A DNA stretch of 64,000 nt from Dryas octopetala (GCA_963921425.1 OY992840.1:1800501-1864500); one strand, 5' to 3'. Shown: positions 15,167-26,789, counted from the stretch's first letter. Notes: generated from the letters alone by a model not told the origin. Numbers and translations are program-made.

Positions 15167-16475
15167 CTCTCTCTCTCTCTGTTTTTCTGGGAAAGGGATG
15201 TGGGGGGGGGGGGGGGGGGGGTGTGGGTGGTTCTTAGCGCCAGAGAACTGGTATTCAGATCCCTGAGACGTTTGCATTACTTGGACATTTCTAAGATACT
15301 TGTGAATTTGTTAAATGTCCCGACAGTAACTCAGTATATAATAGTTTCAGTTTCTAGTTGTGTGACTAGGAGCAGTATCTAATTAGTTCTGCTCAGAGAT
15401 GCTGACTAGCTGCTATCTATTGATTGGCTGTACAGTTTCCCTGGTTGGAAACAGTTGATACTGGGTGCACAAAATGGACCAACCTTACCCCTATGACCGA
15501 TCCAGACCGACCTTCCTGAAAGAAATAAACTCCTTTCACTATGTCTGTCACATACTGGAGCACCTTCCACAATAGATCATGCTTTCATTAAACAGCTGAC
15601 ATGTTAAGTCCAATGTCAAAGGATCCTGTATAATCCAGTCTTCCAGATGTAAAATTTTTCTCCCATCCAGTCTTCCAGATGTAAAATTTTTCTCCCATCT
15701 TACATCACCATTTTAGTATAATATTTTCTTTGCTGACATGGTTTTGCAGTGGAATCACACTAACAAAGTTAGTTGGGGTTATTGTGCTTTGTTTCTCGAG
15801 GACGGAAGTCTTTGTGGTACTGATCCCTTACTCTCATGATTGTCCAATTTCACTGGCCATTACTGTCAGCACCCTAGAATATTTATCTTTCACTCACTTA
15901 TATATATGTTTTGCAGGTGTATTACTTCCAAATGTACCTTGCTTTGGTTCTTCTTGGTTTCTTACATGGGCTTGTATTCTTACCAGTAAGTCAGTACACT
16001 TTTACTTAGTTAATGTCCTTGCCATGTACACAAGTCAGTACATGGGCTTGATGCAATTACATGATTTCATTTTCGAGTCTGCATCCTTTACTGATCTTTT
16101 TGGTGTTGATCTTGTGTTTATGTCTAGAACTACATAGTTGTAGACTTCTATATAATTATATAAATCCTAAATACTAAGCCCTAAACCTGGAATGTTTAAT
16201 TTTTAAACTCCAAAACACATTTTCGTTCTGGATTTAGGCACAAGATCATCAGTAGATCCTCTCTTTGGAATCGGAAAATAAAGAAGTCATGTGAATCTTG
16301 AAAATTCATGATCACAATAACTTGAGAAAAGGAAATATGTTTAAATGAAGAAGGAAACCATGACTTGTTGGGTTTTTCTTGTTTGCAGGTGGTGTTGAGC
16401 ATGTTTGGTCCACCTTCAAGATGTGTGGTGGTTGAGCAGCCAGAAGATCGGCCATCTGTTGCATCACAACTATGA
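41..16475 (+). CDS. NPC1: NPC1 (Niemann-Pick C1) family membrane lipid transporter, 39 exons, complete
   Basis: Joining 39 exons (listed in the next entry) gives 3888 nt, 1295 residues plus stop, with every exon in phase; plant NPC1 proteins are about this long. Residues 1-35 form a signal peptide (Leu7 run, likely cut after SLAYA). Residues 36 to about 280 are the cysteine-rich luminal NPC1 N-domain, including [11 protein letters not shown] and [18 protein letters not shown] membrane span follows near 288-308 and another near 384-405, then a luminal domain to about 630. The sterol-sensing domain is at about 637-820 ([20 protein letters not shown], then VGVDN at 708). A second luminal domain spans about 886-1110 and a C-terminal membrane bundle about 1120-1267. 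Known for the family: endomembrane/tonoplast export of sterols or sphingolipids by an RND-like protein. The start is the first of two adjacent ATGs at 41 and 44. Intron 1 has a GC donor. Nothing upstream of base 1 is visible, so the promoter is missing. Confidence 0.96.
2696..2734. repeat. CT microsatellite in NPC1 intron 6
   Basis: An uninterrupted CT dinucleotide run of about 39 bases lies about 35 bases after the exon 6 donor. Likely length-polymorphic. Confidence 0.95.
7588..7616. repeat. Poly-T tract in NPC1 intron 14
   Basis: A T homopolymer of close to 30 bases lies about 85 bases before the exon 15 acceptor. It could be the poly-A tail of an old minus-strand retroposon, but no recognisable element is attached. 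Confidence 0.85.
9985..10155 (+). repeat. 81-bp imperfect tandem duplication just before NPC1 exon 23
   Basis: Two adjacent copies, offset by 81 bases, share the core gataatagtttttgctttct and then ttgggctttgttttg. Only the second copy runs into the exon 23 acceptor at 10165. The duplication moves the acceptor away from its original intron context but does not touch coding sequence. Confidence 0.8.
14785..14827. repeat. CT/CA compound microsatellite in NPC1 intron 35
   Basis: A CT run passes into a CA run. The same compound repeat is seen in copy 2 at about 47691-47738 with a different length. Confidence 0.9.
15137..15221. repeat. AT/CT microsatellite followed by a 20-base G run in NPC1 intron 36
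   Basis: Immediately after the exon 36 donor come an AT run and a CT run, and after a short spacer 20 consecutive Gs at 15202-15221. The exon on each side is intact. The matching part is deleted from copy 2. Confidence 0.92.
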
Positions 16476-17925
16476 GAAGCTGATATGATTTGGTGACCAC
16501 AACAGCAGCTCTTTTTGTAGAGTCAATTCCTATTTCTTATACAGCCGAAATTTCATGTATGATCAGAGTAGAGAAATGTCTAAATAGCTCAACGTGTAAA
16601 TTATATTACTTCTGCTGACAAGAAAAGAAAAAAGTGAAAGAAAAAAAAAATTATTTCTATGCATTTCACACTACCATGCGACTACATCAATTTCCTTTGG
16701 CAATTGGCATTGACCTTGGCAATAAAAAGAACACTGAGTTCATACACCAACTGACCAACCTGGACCATACCTCATTGTGGAGTTATGTTGTGATCTTCAA
16801 TTGGTGTAAAGAAGTAAACTTACAAGAGTGTTCACATATTGTACAAAAATAAGGAACATCTGCAGAAATAGAGTTAAAAAATTATTAATTATTTGTTTTA
16901 TGAATTATTTCAATAAATTCAAAGGAATCTGGCACACTGGATCTGTCAAATTCTTCCAAATTCTATGACTTAAATCAATGAAAGTCAGTAAGAGTTTGCC
17001 AATGAGGCAATAACGAATATCGAAGAGACACTACTCAGTATTACTTGGACAATGCTTTACAACCACTGGATTCCTCGATTCTTAGATGGTTTGGTCCCAC
17101 TAATTCATATAAATTGTTCGACTTACAATGTATGATTGGGATCCTTTTGATTTAATGACCCTTATTCTGCATTTAGGAATTCCTATTAAAATGATCCAGA
17201 TATATAATTACAAGGGAATTTTTTAAAATATTTGTATGGCAGAGGCTATTTCGACCACTCTCCATTGCTGAGTTAACCACCTTAACATATTTTGGACAAA
17301 TTTTTTCTAGTTTACCTTTTCTTGCAAAAAGTTATGGAATGACCCAGATTCATTCAACAACATGTCACTGAAATATACTAAGAAGTTCGGCAATTTACGG
17401 CCAAATATAATGACAACGGTGGAGTTAAGCCGGTAAGGACTAAAGCCAATGGGGGAGTCAAGCCGTTGAGGCTATCGAGACAGTCTGTCTTTAACAAATG
17501 ACCTGTTTTGAGGCAAAAAGAGTGCCAAAAAAAAAAAAGAGCCATCAAGTCAATTCATTATAAATAATAGAATTAATTAATGTACAATATATGACAAACC
17601 TTTTATTTAACAATAAGGAGATCTTTGTAAGTATTAGTCACATAGCAGATGGTCATACCGTTCATGTCCAATCCTTTCACGTGTCATTTTGCCTTGTTGT
17701 CTCTGGGTGAAAAATTTATTAGCTGCCTTTGACTTCAACCATACAATATTTAATAATTTAATAATAAAATACTGAATTAATGGATTGAAGCATTATTATT
17801 AGCTTGCCGAGTACCTTTTGAGTTGAGCTTCAGTTTACACATTGAGAGATCGAGAGTCGGTGGAGAGAAAAAAAAAAAAAACAGCATAAGCAAGAAGAAG
17901 AAAGACCAAAGTAGCAACCAAGTCC

Positions 17926-17928
<3 letters not shown>
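16476..17928 (+). other. NPC1 3' UTR and 3' flank
   Basis: This AT-rich sequence follows the NPC1 stop. The first 150-200 bases (to about 16620) are the likely 3' UTR, with several AT-rich candidates for a poly-A signal but no clear AATAAA next to a cleavage site. The remainder is non-coding and shared with copy 2. Around 17678 there is a CACGTG-like G-box (ttcacgtgtca), but I see no gene that it would serve. Confidence 0.55.

Positions 17929-17983
<55 letters not shown>
17929..17983. repeat. CT microsatellite downstream of NPC1
   Basis: A CT run of about 55 bases with one interruption. The counterpart in copy 2 is at 57975-58018. Confidence 0.95.
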
Positions 17984-18008
17984 GTGTTGTGAAATAATGC
18001 TTTGCCTG

Positions 18009-18200
18009 TAGTTTACAGTTTCAGTTCGCAATTTCAGTTTCAGATCTATAGTTGATTGCATTGGAATCGATTTTTCAGTTCGCAGTTTCAATGTTAGTTT
18101 GTAGTTATAGTTTGCAGTTTCAGTTCACAGTTTCAGTTCGCAGTTTCAATTTCAGTTTCAGTTGAAATCTCAATTGCAGTTTCAGTTTCAATTATAATTT
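18009..18200. repeat. Degenerate short tandem repeat, core cagtttcagtt
   Basis: About 190 bases are built from variants of cagtttcagttcgcagtttc, irregularly spaced. The same repeat with small differences is in copy 2 at about 58040-58230. No coding potential. Confidence 0.75.
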
Positions 18201-18789
18201 AATTTATGAAAATTCTCAAATTTGATATACCAGTTTGAATTTGGAGTCTTATAATTCTTAAATTTTTCATTATTGTAATAGTTTCATAAAAACTTTCTTA
18301 TTCTATGTGTTTTTTTTTTTTTTTTTGGTTTGCATATCTAATAATTTTATGAAATATGGAGTCCTCCTTTTTATGTTTTTAGATTTCGGCGTACACTCTA
18401 AAGAATTTGTTTGTATGTGTAGTTAGCTTGCAGGTAATGTTCATCATTTTCTGCTTTCATGGTTGACTAGATTACCTGAAAGTTAATTTTTTGTGAAAGT
18501 TTGGGTTAATATATATTACCTAGAAGTTGTTTTCTGTTGGGCTTTATAGGGGGTGGGCTGCAAGTAAGTAGTAGGTGGGGTTTGAGTAATTATTTTTATT
18601 TAAGTGCTTTTAGTTAATTTAAAATATTGTCAATACCTTGTAATTAATGGACTCTAAATAATATCAGCATAAACACTATTTATCAATAGGAAAACTCCCT
18701 ATAATTTGAGAATAATCAATTCCAGTTAATTTCAACTAGAAATCTACCAATATCTACAATTTAGTTGGTTACATAAATCAATTCACATT

Positions 18790-19600
18790 ACAAAAGGAAA
18801 ACAAGAACAAGAACAAGAACAAAAGCAAAAAGCCTACAGTTTTTATGGTGAATAAGGGGGCCAAAGGCCTAAAAAAACAAGAAAAAGACTACAAAAATAG
18901 CCCAAGGCCTAGCAACACCTGCCAGGTCCTCAACTAATCTTCCCTGCACAAGTAGGAGGGGATGAGATGCCCAACTCAGCAAGACTGTCAGCAACACTTT
19001 ACAAGTCCACTCCAACCCCAACAAACGCTTGCACCCGAGAATGAGAGTAGATAGAGGATGACAATCCTCAAGAGGCTTCCAAACAACCCGAGTCCCAAGC
19101 AGACTTAAGCCCAATTATATCCCCCATAACTCAGCATTTAGAATCTGCCTTTTGCCACTCTCCATGGTGATCCAGAAACAGGAAACTGCCAAGCTAGAGT
19201 AGCTTGAGTCCTTAAGGGTTTTGACAACTTGGTCCTAGTAGCACAAAACCATTCCTAAGCTGCATCCAGAACAGTCTTGTGAGGCCATATGTTGGGAGAA
19301 GATCTAGGACAGAACACCCTCTGCTTCCTCCGCTTCCAAAGATACCAGAAACTCAGACACAGTGGCCCAAGGAAGACCGCTGCAATCATGACCATTGTTC
19401 TTAAGATGATTAAGAATCCAACCAACCCTATCTCCTCTCTGACCATCAACAAGAGAAGCAGGCATGCCAGAACCAGCCCAAACCTCTCTAGCCTTAGGGC
19501 AGGCAGTCTCTCACAATAAGCACAGCATCTTCACAATTATGGCCAAAAAGCTTACACTTCATTGTTGAACAAAAAAATTATGTTCATTCACTAAAATATA
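18790..19600 (-). pseudogene. LINE (non-LTR retrotransposon) 3' remnant: zf-RVT and RNase H region
   Basis: Read on the minus strand, one frame gives CKLFGHNCEDAVLIVRDC then, after a frame change, PKAREVWAGSGMP, the pattern of the reverse-transcriptase zinc-binding domain found late in plant LINE ORF2. An RNase H-like stretch follows (AELWGI, LGL) with further stops and shifts. The 3' end is a short repeat of gttctt units at about 18800, as often seen at LINE tails. The piece is dead and was already here when the segment was duplicated, since copy 2 carries it at 58805-59625. Confidence 0.72.
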
Positions 19601-19838
19601 CTGGCAACTATCAACTATATATAATATAATGGACCAACAAAGCAAAAAAGCTTGACCAATGCCTTGAACTCAATATCCCCAGATAATTTCTGTTTAAGAT
19701 GGATTACCAAGACTTCATGCTCCAATCCATGCAGTGAGACTTCAACACCAGTACTGAAACTAGTGCAAGTGGTACGTGCATTTTATAGACTGCAAAATTC
19801 TGCAACATCAGTGTTGCAACTCGAGAAGCATCTTACAC

Positions 19839-22800
19839 TCATGAATGGCCACTACTACCTAACAACAGTTTTAAATGACGACGAGAAAGCTGGAGAGAGA
19901 GCTTAATTGTGTGGCCCGGCGAAGATTGGCATACATCAATACACTCCTCTAAATCAGCATCACATGTTAATAGCACCCACTCTGAGTCATCATCCAAGTA
20001 TTTGATATCAAATTTACTCATGTCTTCTATACTAAATCGCCTTGCAATTTCTTGCACCAAATCTTCATATCCCCAATCACTTTGAATGCGGAACCGGGTT
20101 TTCTCGTCTCCATATGTGACTTTTACTCTTTGAGCATCCCCTTCTTGAATTAGCCGGCCATTATTTTTCACTGCAGGTGGAATAGACTGCAGTTTTTGTT
20201 GCTCTCTGAGATTTTTACCACTTTGGGATCTTGGCAGTAGCTCCCTTCCATCTTGACCCAAGGCATGCAACTCTGCCTCACTTCTGACCCTCTTTAGCAT
20301 GCCATCACTAGAGTTACCTCCAACAATTGAATCATCGTTACCAGCGACGTTCCATGTGGGAGGTTGTTGCTGTGTCCTGCTGGAACAGCAATGGCTTGAA
20401 CTGGAACTCTGACTGCATGAAGATGAGGAAGATTTTGATGCAGTAGCTTGGGAGCTGAAAACACCACCTTCCGCAGGCATGTTTGTTGGCTTTGGCTGAT
20501 CACTCAGCTTTGAAGTTGAAAATGGGTTGGTCCCCGATAAATTTGGAGAGGTTAGCTCTTGGAAGTTTGTATAGAAAGAGTCAATTTGGAAAGCACCAGA
20601 AGCGCCTTGGACTGAGTCGATAACAAGTTGCAGTTTCTGTAGAGAGTGGCCAACCTTCTTGATTTTTCGAGATGGCCAACGTTTAATCCCATGTTGTCGG
20701 CATATCCTCTTCAAGGTTGTGGAGCAAACTAAACATGGTAAATTTGAAAAAACAAAAGAAAAAAAAAAAACAATATTAAACATGAAATTTTGAAAAAGGA
20801 AAGTAATCTTCCTAGTAGAAATTTTAACATAATCCACATAAATACAAAGAGTTGCAAATATTATAGTGTGCTAGTCTTGTAGACATTTTGTTTAATTCAG
20901 TTGGTAATAGCTGCTGAAACTGAAAACACTAACATGGCAACTTTACTTTGGAACATTGCAGTGCGTATATGTATACTATACAAAGTATACACATAAAACG
21001 ATAATGAATTACATAAAGTATACACACAGCACCATTACTCTGAAGGCCACCAAAATGCCACACAGACATTCACAAGAGCTAAAACATCAAAAAGGAAGCA
21101 GGTTTATCAGAAGAAGTGCATACCTCCAATACTCTTTGCAGCATCTTTTAGGCTACCAGAAAAATATTTTCGAAGAACTTGCAAGGTGATAGCTTTCTCT
21201 GCCTTGGTACGTCTTTTCTCTCTTGTCTTATTCACACCAACGCTTGAGAAGCTACCCTCACCGAAAGTAGAACACTCTCCACCAAACTCAGTACCGACTT
21301 TTTGGTTTGAATCTTGTTGATGCTGCTTTAACTTTGAGGATTTCACACCCAGAATCTCCCTTTGTTTTTCCTTTGGGTATATTGAGACATCATTACCACT
21401 CTGTTGGACCTCTGTTAAACAGGCAAAACTACTAGGGCTGGGGTCTGAAGGGACAACCACTTCACTGACTGGAAAATCAGTTTCCTCCTCTAGTTCCTTG
21501 TCTGTGACAACCCGTAAGCTCCGGCAAGTCTGTTGTATGATTAAGGATAGTGCAGTCAGCATCTTCTTCTGTTCTTCAGGATCCCTGCACTCCACAGGCA
21601 AGAAGAACTCCAGAACAAAATCAGTTGAACCAGTGAGGATGCTCCGTAGACGTATTGCAACAGCTGCATGCAACCCAAACATCCTGGCGTGGTGAGATAG
21701 AGGATACTCTGTCTTGACAGAGGAAGTTATGTCATTTGAGAAGCATGGTTGATTAGTCATAAAAGCACTCCCAACAATGCCTTGGCCTTTTAACAAGTGA
21801 TGTTCAGAACAAGCTTCATGAAAGCCCTGGATATGACGATCAGTCACATGGCAAGCATGATCCACAGTTGAAACACAGTGAACGTAGTTGTCATCAGAAT
21901 GTCGGCACCCATCTTTACCTTGTTGAGTGCACAGAGCCCAAGTTTGTGCTAAAGGCAATTTGTGTGTCTCACATGCAGATCTCAAGACCTCCTGGATCTC
22001 GGGTAATGCAGCTTGGTAGGGCTTGTCACACTCCTGCTAAGATAATACACCAAATGACCTTAAAAGTGATATTGGAATATTTATCTAATAAATCACTTTG
22101 CCTTCATGGAAATTATCTGCTTACCTTTACATTATGAGTACTCAAATTTTTAGAACTTTGAAGATCAACAGCCTGCAGATTTAAAAGGCTTGTGCAGATC
22201 AGAAAACAAGATTCATGAGAACAGGCTGATTTGGAGAAGAGTAGTAAAGAAGAATCTCAAAAGTCCTTATCTAAGGAGCATGGATCAAAGAAGAATTTCA
22301 TATCACAAGTCTTTAATGACTTGTAATCGACACTGCATTTGGAATTTTTGTATCTCTGAAAGCTATAATCACAGACATTACTGATATTCAGTGTTGGGTG
22401 GTTGGGGGAGGACAGGAAAGACATACAGACCAGACCGCAAGTTCAAAAACAGTAAAGGGAAGTTTGTCTGCATAAAACAATAAAAGCCAATAAAGCAAGA
22501 AGTTTTACAATGTTAAGATTGGATGGCCACCTATACACTTTAATTTTGAATGAGGACTCTCTTGAAAATAAACAAAAAATGTCGGTTACCACAAATTAAA
22601 TACAGATAATATGTTTACATCTTGATTATCAGTTATATTACATTCACAGGGACTAATGGGACTTTGATTGATGTCAACTCCTGTAATATAATTTGTCAAT
22701 GGTCATTAAAAAAAAAAAAAACAATAAACTCCCCGGGTCTCTTGCAGTCTTTTACACAACACTCACTGTCCTAATTGATACGAAGAAAAAAAAATTGAAG

Positions 22801-23705
22801 AATGAAATGCTGATTCAGGAAAGAGCACAGACCTCAAGTGCCTTGCAGACACTTTCAAGCTCAGTTTGATACTTTATCTTCTGGGTGGTTGTAACAACCT
22901 CAAGGACGCCCAAGCAAGTCCTACTACCTTGTTCAAAGATGGGAAGTGCTAGAGTTCCACGTACATCATACAGTTGAGCATGGTCAACCCGAGGGTACTC
23001 ATCACTTCTAAAGAATCGAACATCAGGAGTCCACTCAGGAACCTTACCAGAGAAAACCCGGCCAGGCAACCCCTTAACCAACTCCTCAGAATCCTCTCCA
23101 GTCGAGAACTGATAATTCACAGAGATGCCTCGATATTTGGCAAGCCTGGGACAGCCCGAATCAAGTGAGAAAAGTAGATCATTAGTTGTTAAAACACGTC
23201 TACCCCCTCTATCTACTGGCACCCATATTTGTACAAGGACATCTTTGTTTCTCATGACATCACCAATGTACACAAGTGCCCTCATTAATCTCTCCATCAC
23301 TGGATTTTCTGTGGGTCCAATCCACCACCTTCTGCTCAATTCATGACCTTCAATTGTAGGATCTGCTAGTTGACCAGAGCAACCTTCAGCATCTATCATA
23401 TTCTGGCCAGGAGACTGAACATTGACAGCATCTATCATATTCAACAATGGTCTTTGCATCTCTTGTTGATTGCTGTTTTGAGATGGGTTCATGCTCAAAT
23501 TGCCATTGGTCTCCAACGCAGGCCAAAAAATTGAGTGGTCCAAGAGGGCATCTGAACCGGAGGAGATCTGATTAGGAAATTCGGGTCCATCTGTGGTTTC
23601 CAACCAGCATCCCTCTAAGAAGACTTCATCCATGAAGTCTAAATCCATAGCGAAATCAAGTTGAGCTCCCAGCATCGTAGCTGATGATAAAAGACCATCT
23701 TCCAT
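19839..23705 (-). CDS. NLP: NIN-like protein (NLP) transcription factor, RWP-RK and PB1 domains
   Basis: Four coding exons on the minus strand: 23705-22833, 22172-22125, 22033-21124 and 20728-19839, all with GT-AG introns and matching phase. They give 2721 nt, 906 residues. The N-terminus has [11 protein letters not shown], typical of the NLP4/NLP5 clade. The GAF-like nitrate-response region spans roughly residues 125-500 ([31 protein letters not shown]). The RWP-RK DNA-binding domain is at about 580-650, with RWPSRK at 627-632, and is split by the last intron. A serine-rich stretch is near 700. The C-terminal PB1 domain is at about 811-890 ([26 protein letters not shown]). Known role of the family: nuclear regulators of primary nitrate response through nitrate-responsive cis-elements, with PB1-mediated oligomerisation. 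Paralogue assignment within the clade is inferred. It is convergent with NPC1, with no sign of a functional link. Confidence 0.95.
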
Positions 23706-24830
23706 GATGACCCCTTTGCAGAAACCCCACTTTCTAGATTCTATTCCACTGAATTTATTTGAGAACCTTTAGGTCCCTAAACTGATCGAATGCGAGCTAA
23801 AATATCAAAATAGAAGATGTCTTAAGAACAAGTCCAGTCTCCACTGTCCTTCCTTGAAATTCTAGTCTGTCCAAATTCCCCAAAATTTTAAACAAGATTC
23901 TATGAGTATACAAAATAAAAGAAGAAATTGCAAACTACTTTTCGAGAAGTAAGAAAAGTGAACCAATCAAAATCTTAACCATGAAAGAATATGAAGATTA
24001 TATTCTCTGTTTTTTTACCATACAAATCGTATACGAGTCAAAAGTATCAAAAACTAATCAAATTACCAAGAACTAATAACAGTAATAGTCTAATAGAATA
24101 AAATTTCATCAGAGAACTTGGGCCTCCCACTCCCACTCCACATCCATCAAAGTTGCAAATATCTACGATGCAAATCAAAAGGGATGATAGAAAGAAAAAT
24201 AAAATATAAAAAACCCACTTTCCAACTTATCAACTTACAATCAAGAATCTAATTTTAGCCATAGAAAGTGACAGAAACAGTTTCATCAATGAAATAAAAA
24301 AGAAATCAACAAGTTTCATCAACTCCAGTTTCTGACCCAAGACAAAAGAAACCAGAAAAAGTAAATAAGAGAGAAAAGAACAACTTACTGTGTGAAGAGT
24401 CTTGTAGATACCCAGGATGATGTGGGTATTTTTGTTGTATTTAGTTATTCATACACTTCTCCTGAAATACCAATAAAAGTGTCTGCAAGAGGAGGAATAT
24501 GGAGCAACAAACAATCTCATAAAGGGGGCAATTCCTAGTCCACCTAGTTCCTTGTGTTCCTTGTGATGTCCCCTCGACAAACACAATTCCAAAGTTCCAA
24601 GCTGGGACTCTCTCTCTCTCTCTCTCTCTCTCTCTAATACTGTTTATGATTCCATGCTAATTGGCAATTGTATTTGTGTGAGAAAGATTCTCCCTTTCTG
24701 CTTGTACCTATGGACCCCACACACACGTACGCAAAAAATCCATCAATGGGCCTTGCACTTCTCGCTGTGAAAGTCAACCAACAGCGTAGCAAGAGTAGAG
24801 AGAGAAAGATTGAGAGAATCAGAGCGCTGA
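23706..24830 (-). other. NLP 5' UTR with probable intron
   Basis: On the minus strand a donor (gtaagttgtt) is seen at 24388 and a matching acceptor (tttctgcaaag) at 23714, eight bases before the ATG, so most of this region is likely a 5' UTR intron of 675 bases. The upstream UTR exon would run from about 24825 to 24389 and includes a CT/GA run at about 24606-24637. No upstream coding exon is seen. Inferred from splice signals only. Confidence 0.6.
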
Positions 24831-24847
24831 TTCAGTTTGGGTGATGA

Positions 24848-24864
24848 TACAATATATATATAAT
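24848..24864 (-). promoter_or_regulatory. Candidate TATA box of the NLP gene
   Basis: The minus strand reads attatatatatattg here, which would place the transcription start near 24825, upstream of the GA-rich UTR exon. The position is plausible for a core promoter, but AT runs are common in this DNA. Confidence 0.45.
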
Positions 24865-24869
24865 TTGAA

Positions 24870-25318
24870 GCGGTGGGTGGGAAATGGGAATCCTTTGGGA
24901 ATCAGAATTTGTTCAACACTGAATAAACAAATGGAGGGGTAGTGCCTTTGGGCTTTGCCACTCACTCGCTCACTCTCCCACCTTAGATGCTCTACGACGC
25001 CTCTTTGAGTCACTCTCTTTATTTTATTTAGGCCAAACGATACTTTTAAACCTATATTTTTATAAATTTTTTACTTTGATCATGATCTTTTGATTTTGTC
25101 AATTTCAATCATGTATTTGTAACACAATAGCAATTTCGGTCAATTTAAATTATTGAAGGAAAATCCGACATTGTGAGTGGTATTTTGGATATCTTATTCA
25201 CTTATATGTTTATGTAAACTCATACCTGTCATTAAACACAATCAATCTAAAAAGATAAGAAGTTTTATCGGTAAATTGAATATGTTCTATAACGGGTAAA
25301 AATTTAAATAGACATTTA
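24870..25318. other. NLP upstream region, no gene seen
   Basis: AT-rich non-coding sequence. It may carry NLP promoter elements; I did not recognise a nitrate-responsive element or other known motif with confidence. Confidence 0.5.
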
Positions 25319-25638
25319 GGGCCTGTTTAGTATTTTATTTAAAAACTATTTTTTGTTTTCAAAAACAAAAAAACAAGTTTTAGTCAAAAAAACGTGTTTG
25401 GTAGACGATTTTTAAAAATAATTTTTAGAAAAAAAATTCAAAAACATGCCTTTTTTAAAAAATGATAAAACATCGTTTTTCTCTTTTTTTTTTTTACACT
25501 TCCTTTTTTCTTAGATGTCATCATTTTTTAAATTTAAAAATTATTTTCAAATTTAAAAAATTGATTTTGAAAACTCATATTTAAAAAAAAAATCTTAATT
25601 TTTGGAAAAAAAATTTTAGTTGGATACCAAACGGGGCC
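25319..25638. mobile_element. Short MITE-like element, GGGCCTGTTT/AAACGGGGCC ends
   Basis: A 320-bp AT-rich block begins gggcctgtttagta and ends taccaaacggggcc, an imperfect terminal inverted repeat of the kind seen in many non-autonomous plant MITEs. The interior is A- and T-rich with self-complementary stretches and no ORF. Flanks share only ttag, so the target duplication is unclear. Confidence 0.6.
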
Positions 25639-25913
25639 TTAGGTAAACTAAAATGTTTGAAATGTCAATCATGTGTAAAGTAATTGCTTCCATATAAAAT
25701 TTTTTATCAAAAATTTAAATGAAATTAACTATTTAGACTTAATTGCTATTATATTAAAAGTACAAAACTTCTGCATTCCAAATATCAAATTTGTATCTTA
25801 TATAGTTATATTGAAGTCTTTCTGATCCCTTTGTTTTCAAGTACTCAATAATGTTGTATAAAGAAGACGAAAAGGACACTAGACTAATTGTAACAGAGTC
25901 AGAGTGCCACGTG

Positions 25914-26781
25914 CAGAGACGGACCTCTTCAAGTACAGCCCACCCCATTTTTTGGCAAAAAAAAAAAAAAAAGGCTTGTAGTAATATTAGCCTAATAACT
26001 CAATACTCAATTGTTGTCACTCAACTATAATAATAGTCTAATAACTCCTTTTGAATCTCTAAATTTAAAATTAGCTTTTTGATTTATGGTTTTAATATAG
26101 GGCTTTCAATTTCAATTAAAAGTTCTAAAATTTTAAGTTAGGGGATGTTTGAGTTTGTTATAATATGTTATAGAACTATTAATTTTTTTAATTGTTTATA
26201 TGTTGTTAATTTGTTAATTTATTTTACTAAATAGCCATTAGTTTTTAATTGATCACATATAATAGACAATTCTAATATTTCGCACATTATTTACAATTTC
26301 ATAATGTGTTGTCCTCCGTTTATGAATTATGTCATGAACTTGTTAGAACAAGAAAATTATAATGGTTGATCGAGAAATTTATTCGTCTTGTGTTGACTCT
26401 TCATGTTTCGACAGCAACAATTGAGCGAACATTTTCATCCATAAAATTTATTAAAAATTGACTTTGAAACAAGATATGTGATGAGTTTATTGCTTATTGT
26501 ATGGTTATTCACATTGAAATTAAAAGATCTTGTTGATACTATCAGTTATGATTCTGTTATTGATGATTTTAATATTGTAAAGAATCATAGGGCACAACTT
26601 AAGTAAGTGTATTTTTTGTTGTTTATTAATAAAATTCACTTCGAGTTTTCTTTGAATAAATTACATTTTAGATCAATGAAGTGTTTTAACAAGTTATTTG
26701 AATTTGAAAAGTGTTATAAAAACAAATGTTATACTGCCAAAGTTTAGCCCACCCCATTTTAAATTCCTGGGTCCGTCCCTG
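25914..26781 (+). mobile_element. Decayed hAT element, 868 bp, with 8-bp target duplication
   Basis: The ends are cagagacggacc and ggtccgtccctg, inverted repeats matching at 11 of 12 bases. They are flanked by gccacgtg (25906-25913) and gccacctg (26782-26789), an 8-bp duplication with one mismatch, the size expected for hAT. Inside, at about 26370-26520, a broken frame reads KFIRLVLTLHVSTATIERTF and continues past two stops, matching the C-terminal dimerisation domain of ZMYM1-like hAT transposases. The rest of the transposase is gone. Confidence 0.82.
26366..26600 (+). pseudogene. hAT transposase C-terminal dimerisation fragment
   Basis: The frame shows LTLHVSTATIERTFSSIK, then stops, then NKICDEFIAYCMVIHIEIK. 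This is the conserved hAT C-terminal block. It has no start and in-frame stops, so it makes no product. It lies wholly inside the decayed hAT element. Confidence 0.75.
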
Positions 26782-26789
26782 GCCACCTG

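Larger units (their letters stand above)
41..16475 (+). other. NPC1 exon-intron map
   Basis: Coding exons: 41-115, 565-626, 1128-1221, 1365-1472, 1619-1735, 2512-2662, 3059-3306, 3478-3666, 4359-4435, 4545-4662, 5148-5231, 5551-5646, 5831-5932, 6515-6583, 7699-7794, 7894-8001, 8131-8244, 8515-8598, 8729-8857, 9038-9236, 9355-9495, 9665-9708, 10166-10249, 10359-10427, 10520-10596, 11157-11226, 12168-12317, 12677-12742, 12849-12993, 13139-13203, 13306-13371, 13901-13994, 14225-14261, 14390-14447, 14536-14646, 15067-15134, 15750-15816, 15917-15985, 16389-16475. All introns are GT-AG except intron 1 (116-564), which is GC-AG. Boundaries were read by eye from splice signals, reading phase and the known protein family; single-codon shifts are possible at a few junctions. 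The long introns (for example 6584-7698, 11227-12167) hold no gene that I can see. Confidence 0.88.
13832..19612 (+). repeat. Segmental duplication, copy 1 (resident copy)
   Basis: This 5.8-kb stretch begins inside NPC1 intron 31 and runs through exons 32-39, the 3' flank, a CT repeat and a LINE remnant. The same sequence in the same order and strand recurs, split by insertions, from 28662 to 59640. The left shared sequence starts taaattttttattcacctct and the right one ends near caactatc. Copy 1 is taken as ancestral because it sits in the intact gene. Confidence 0.93.

Noticed and set aside
17777..18091. Open frames through the CT run (Arg-Glu or Leu-Ser repeats)
   Set aside because: They are translations of a dinucleotide repeat. 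The same holds near 14776, 24606, 26874, 27656-27939 and 47555.
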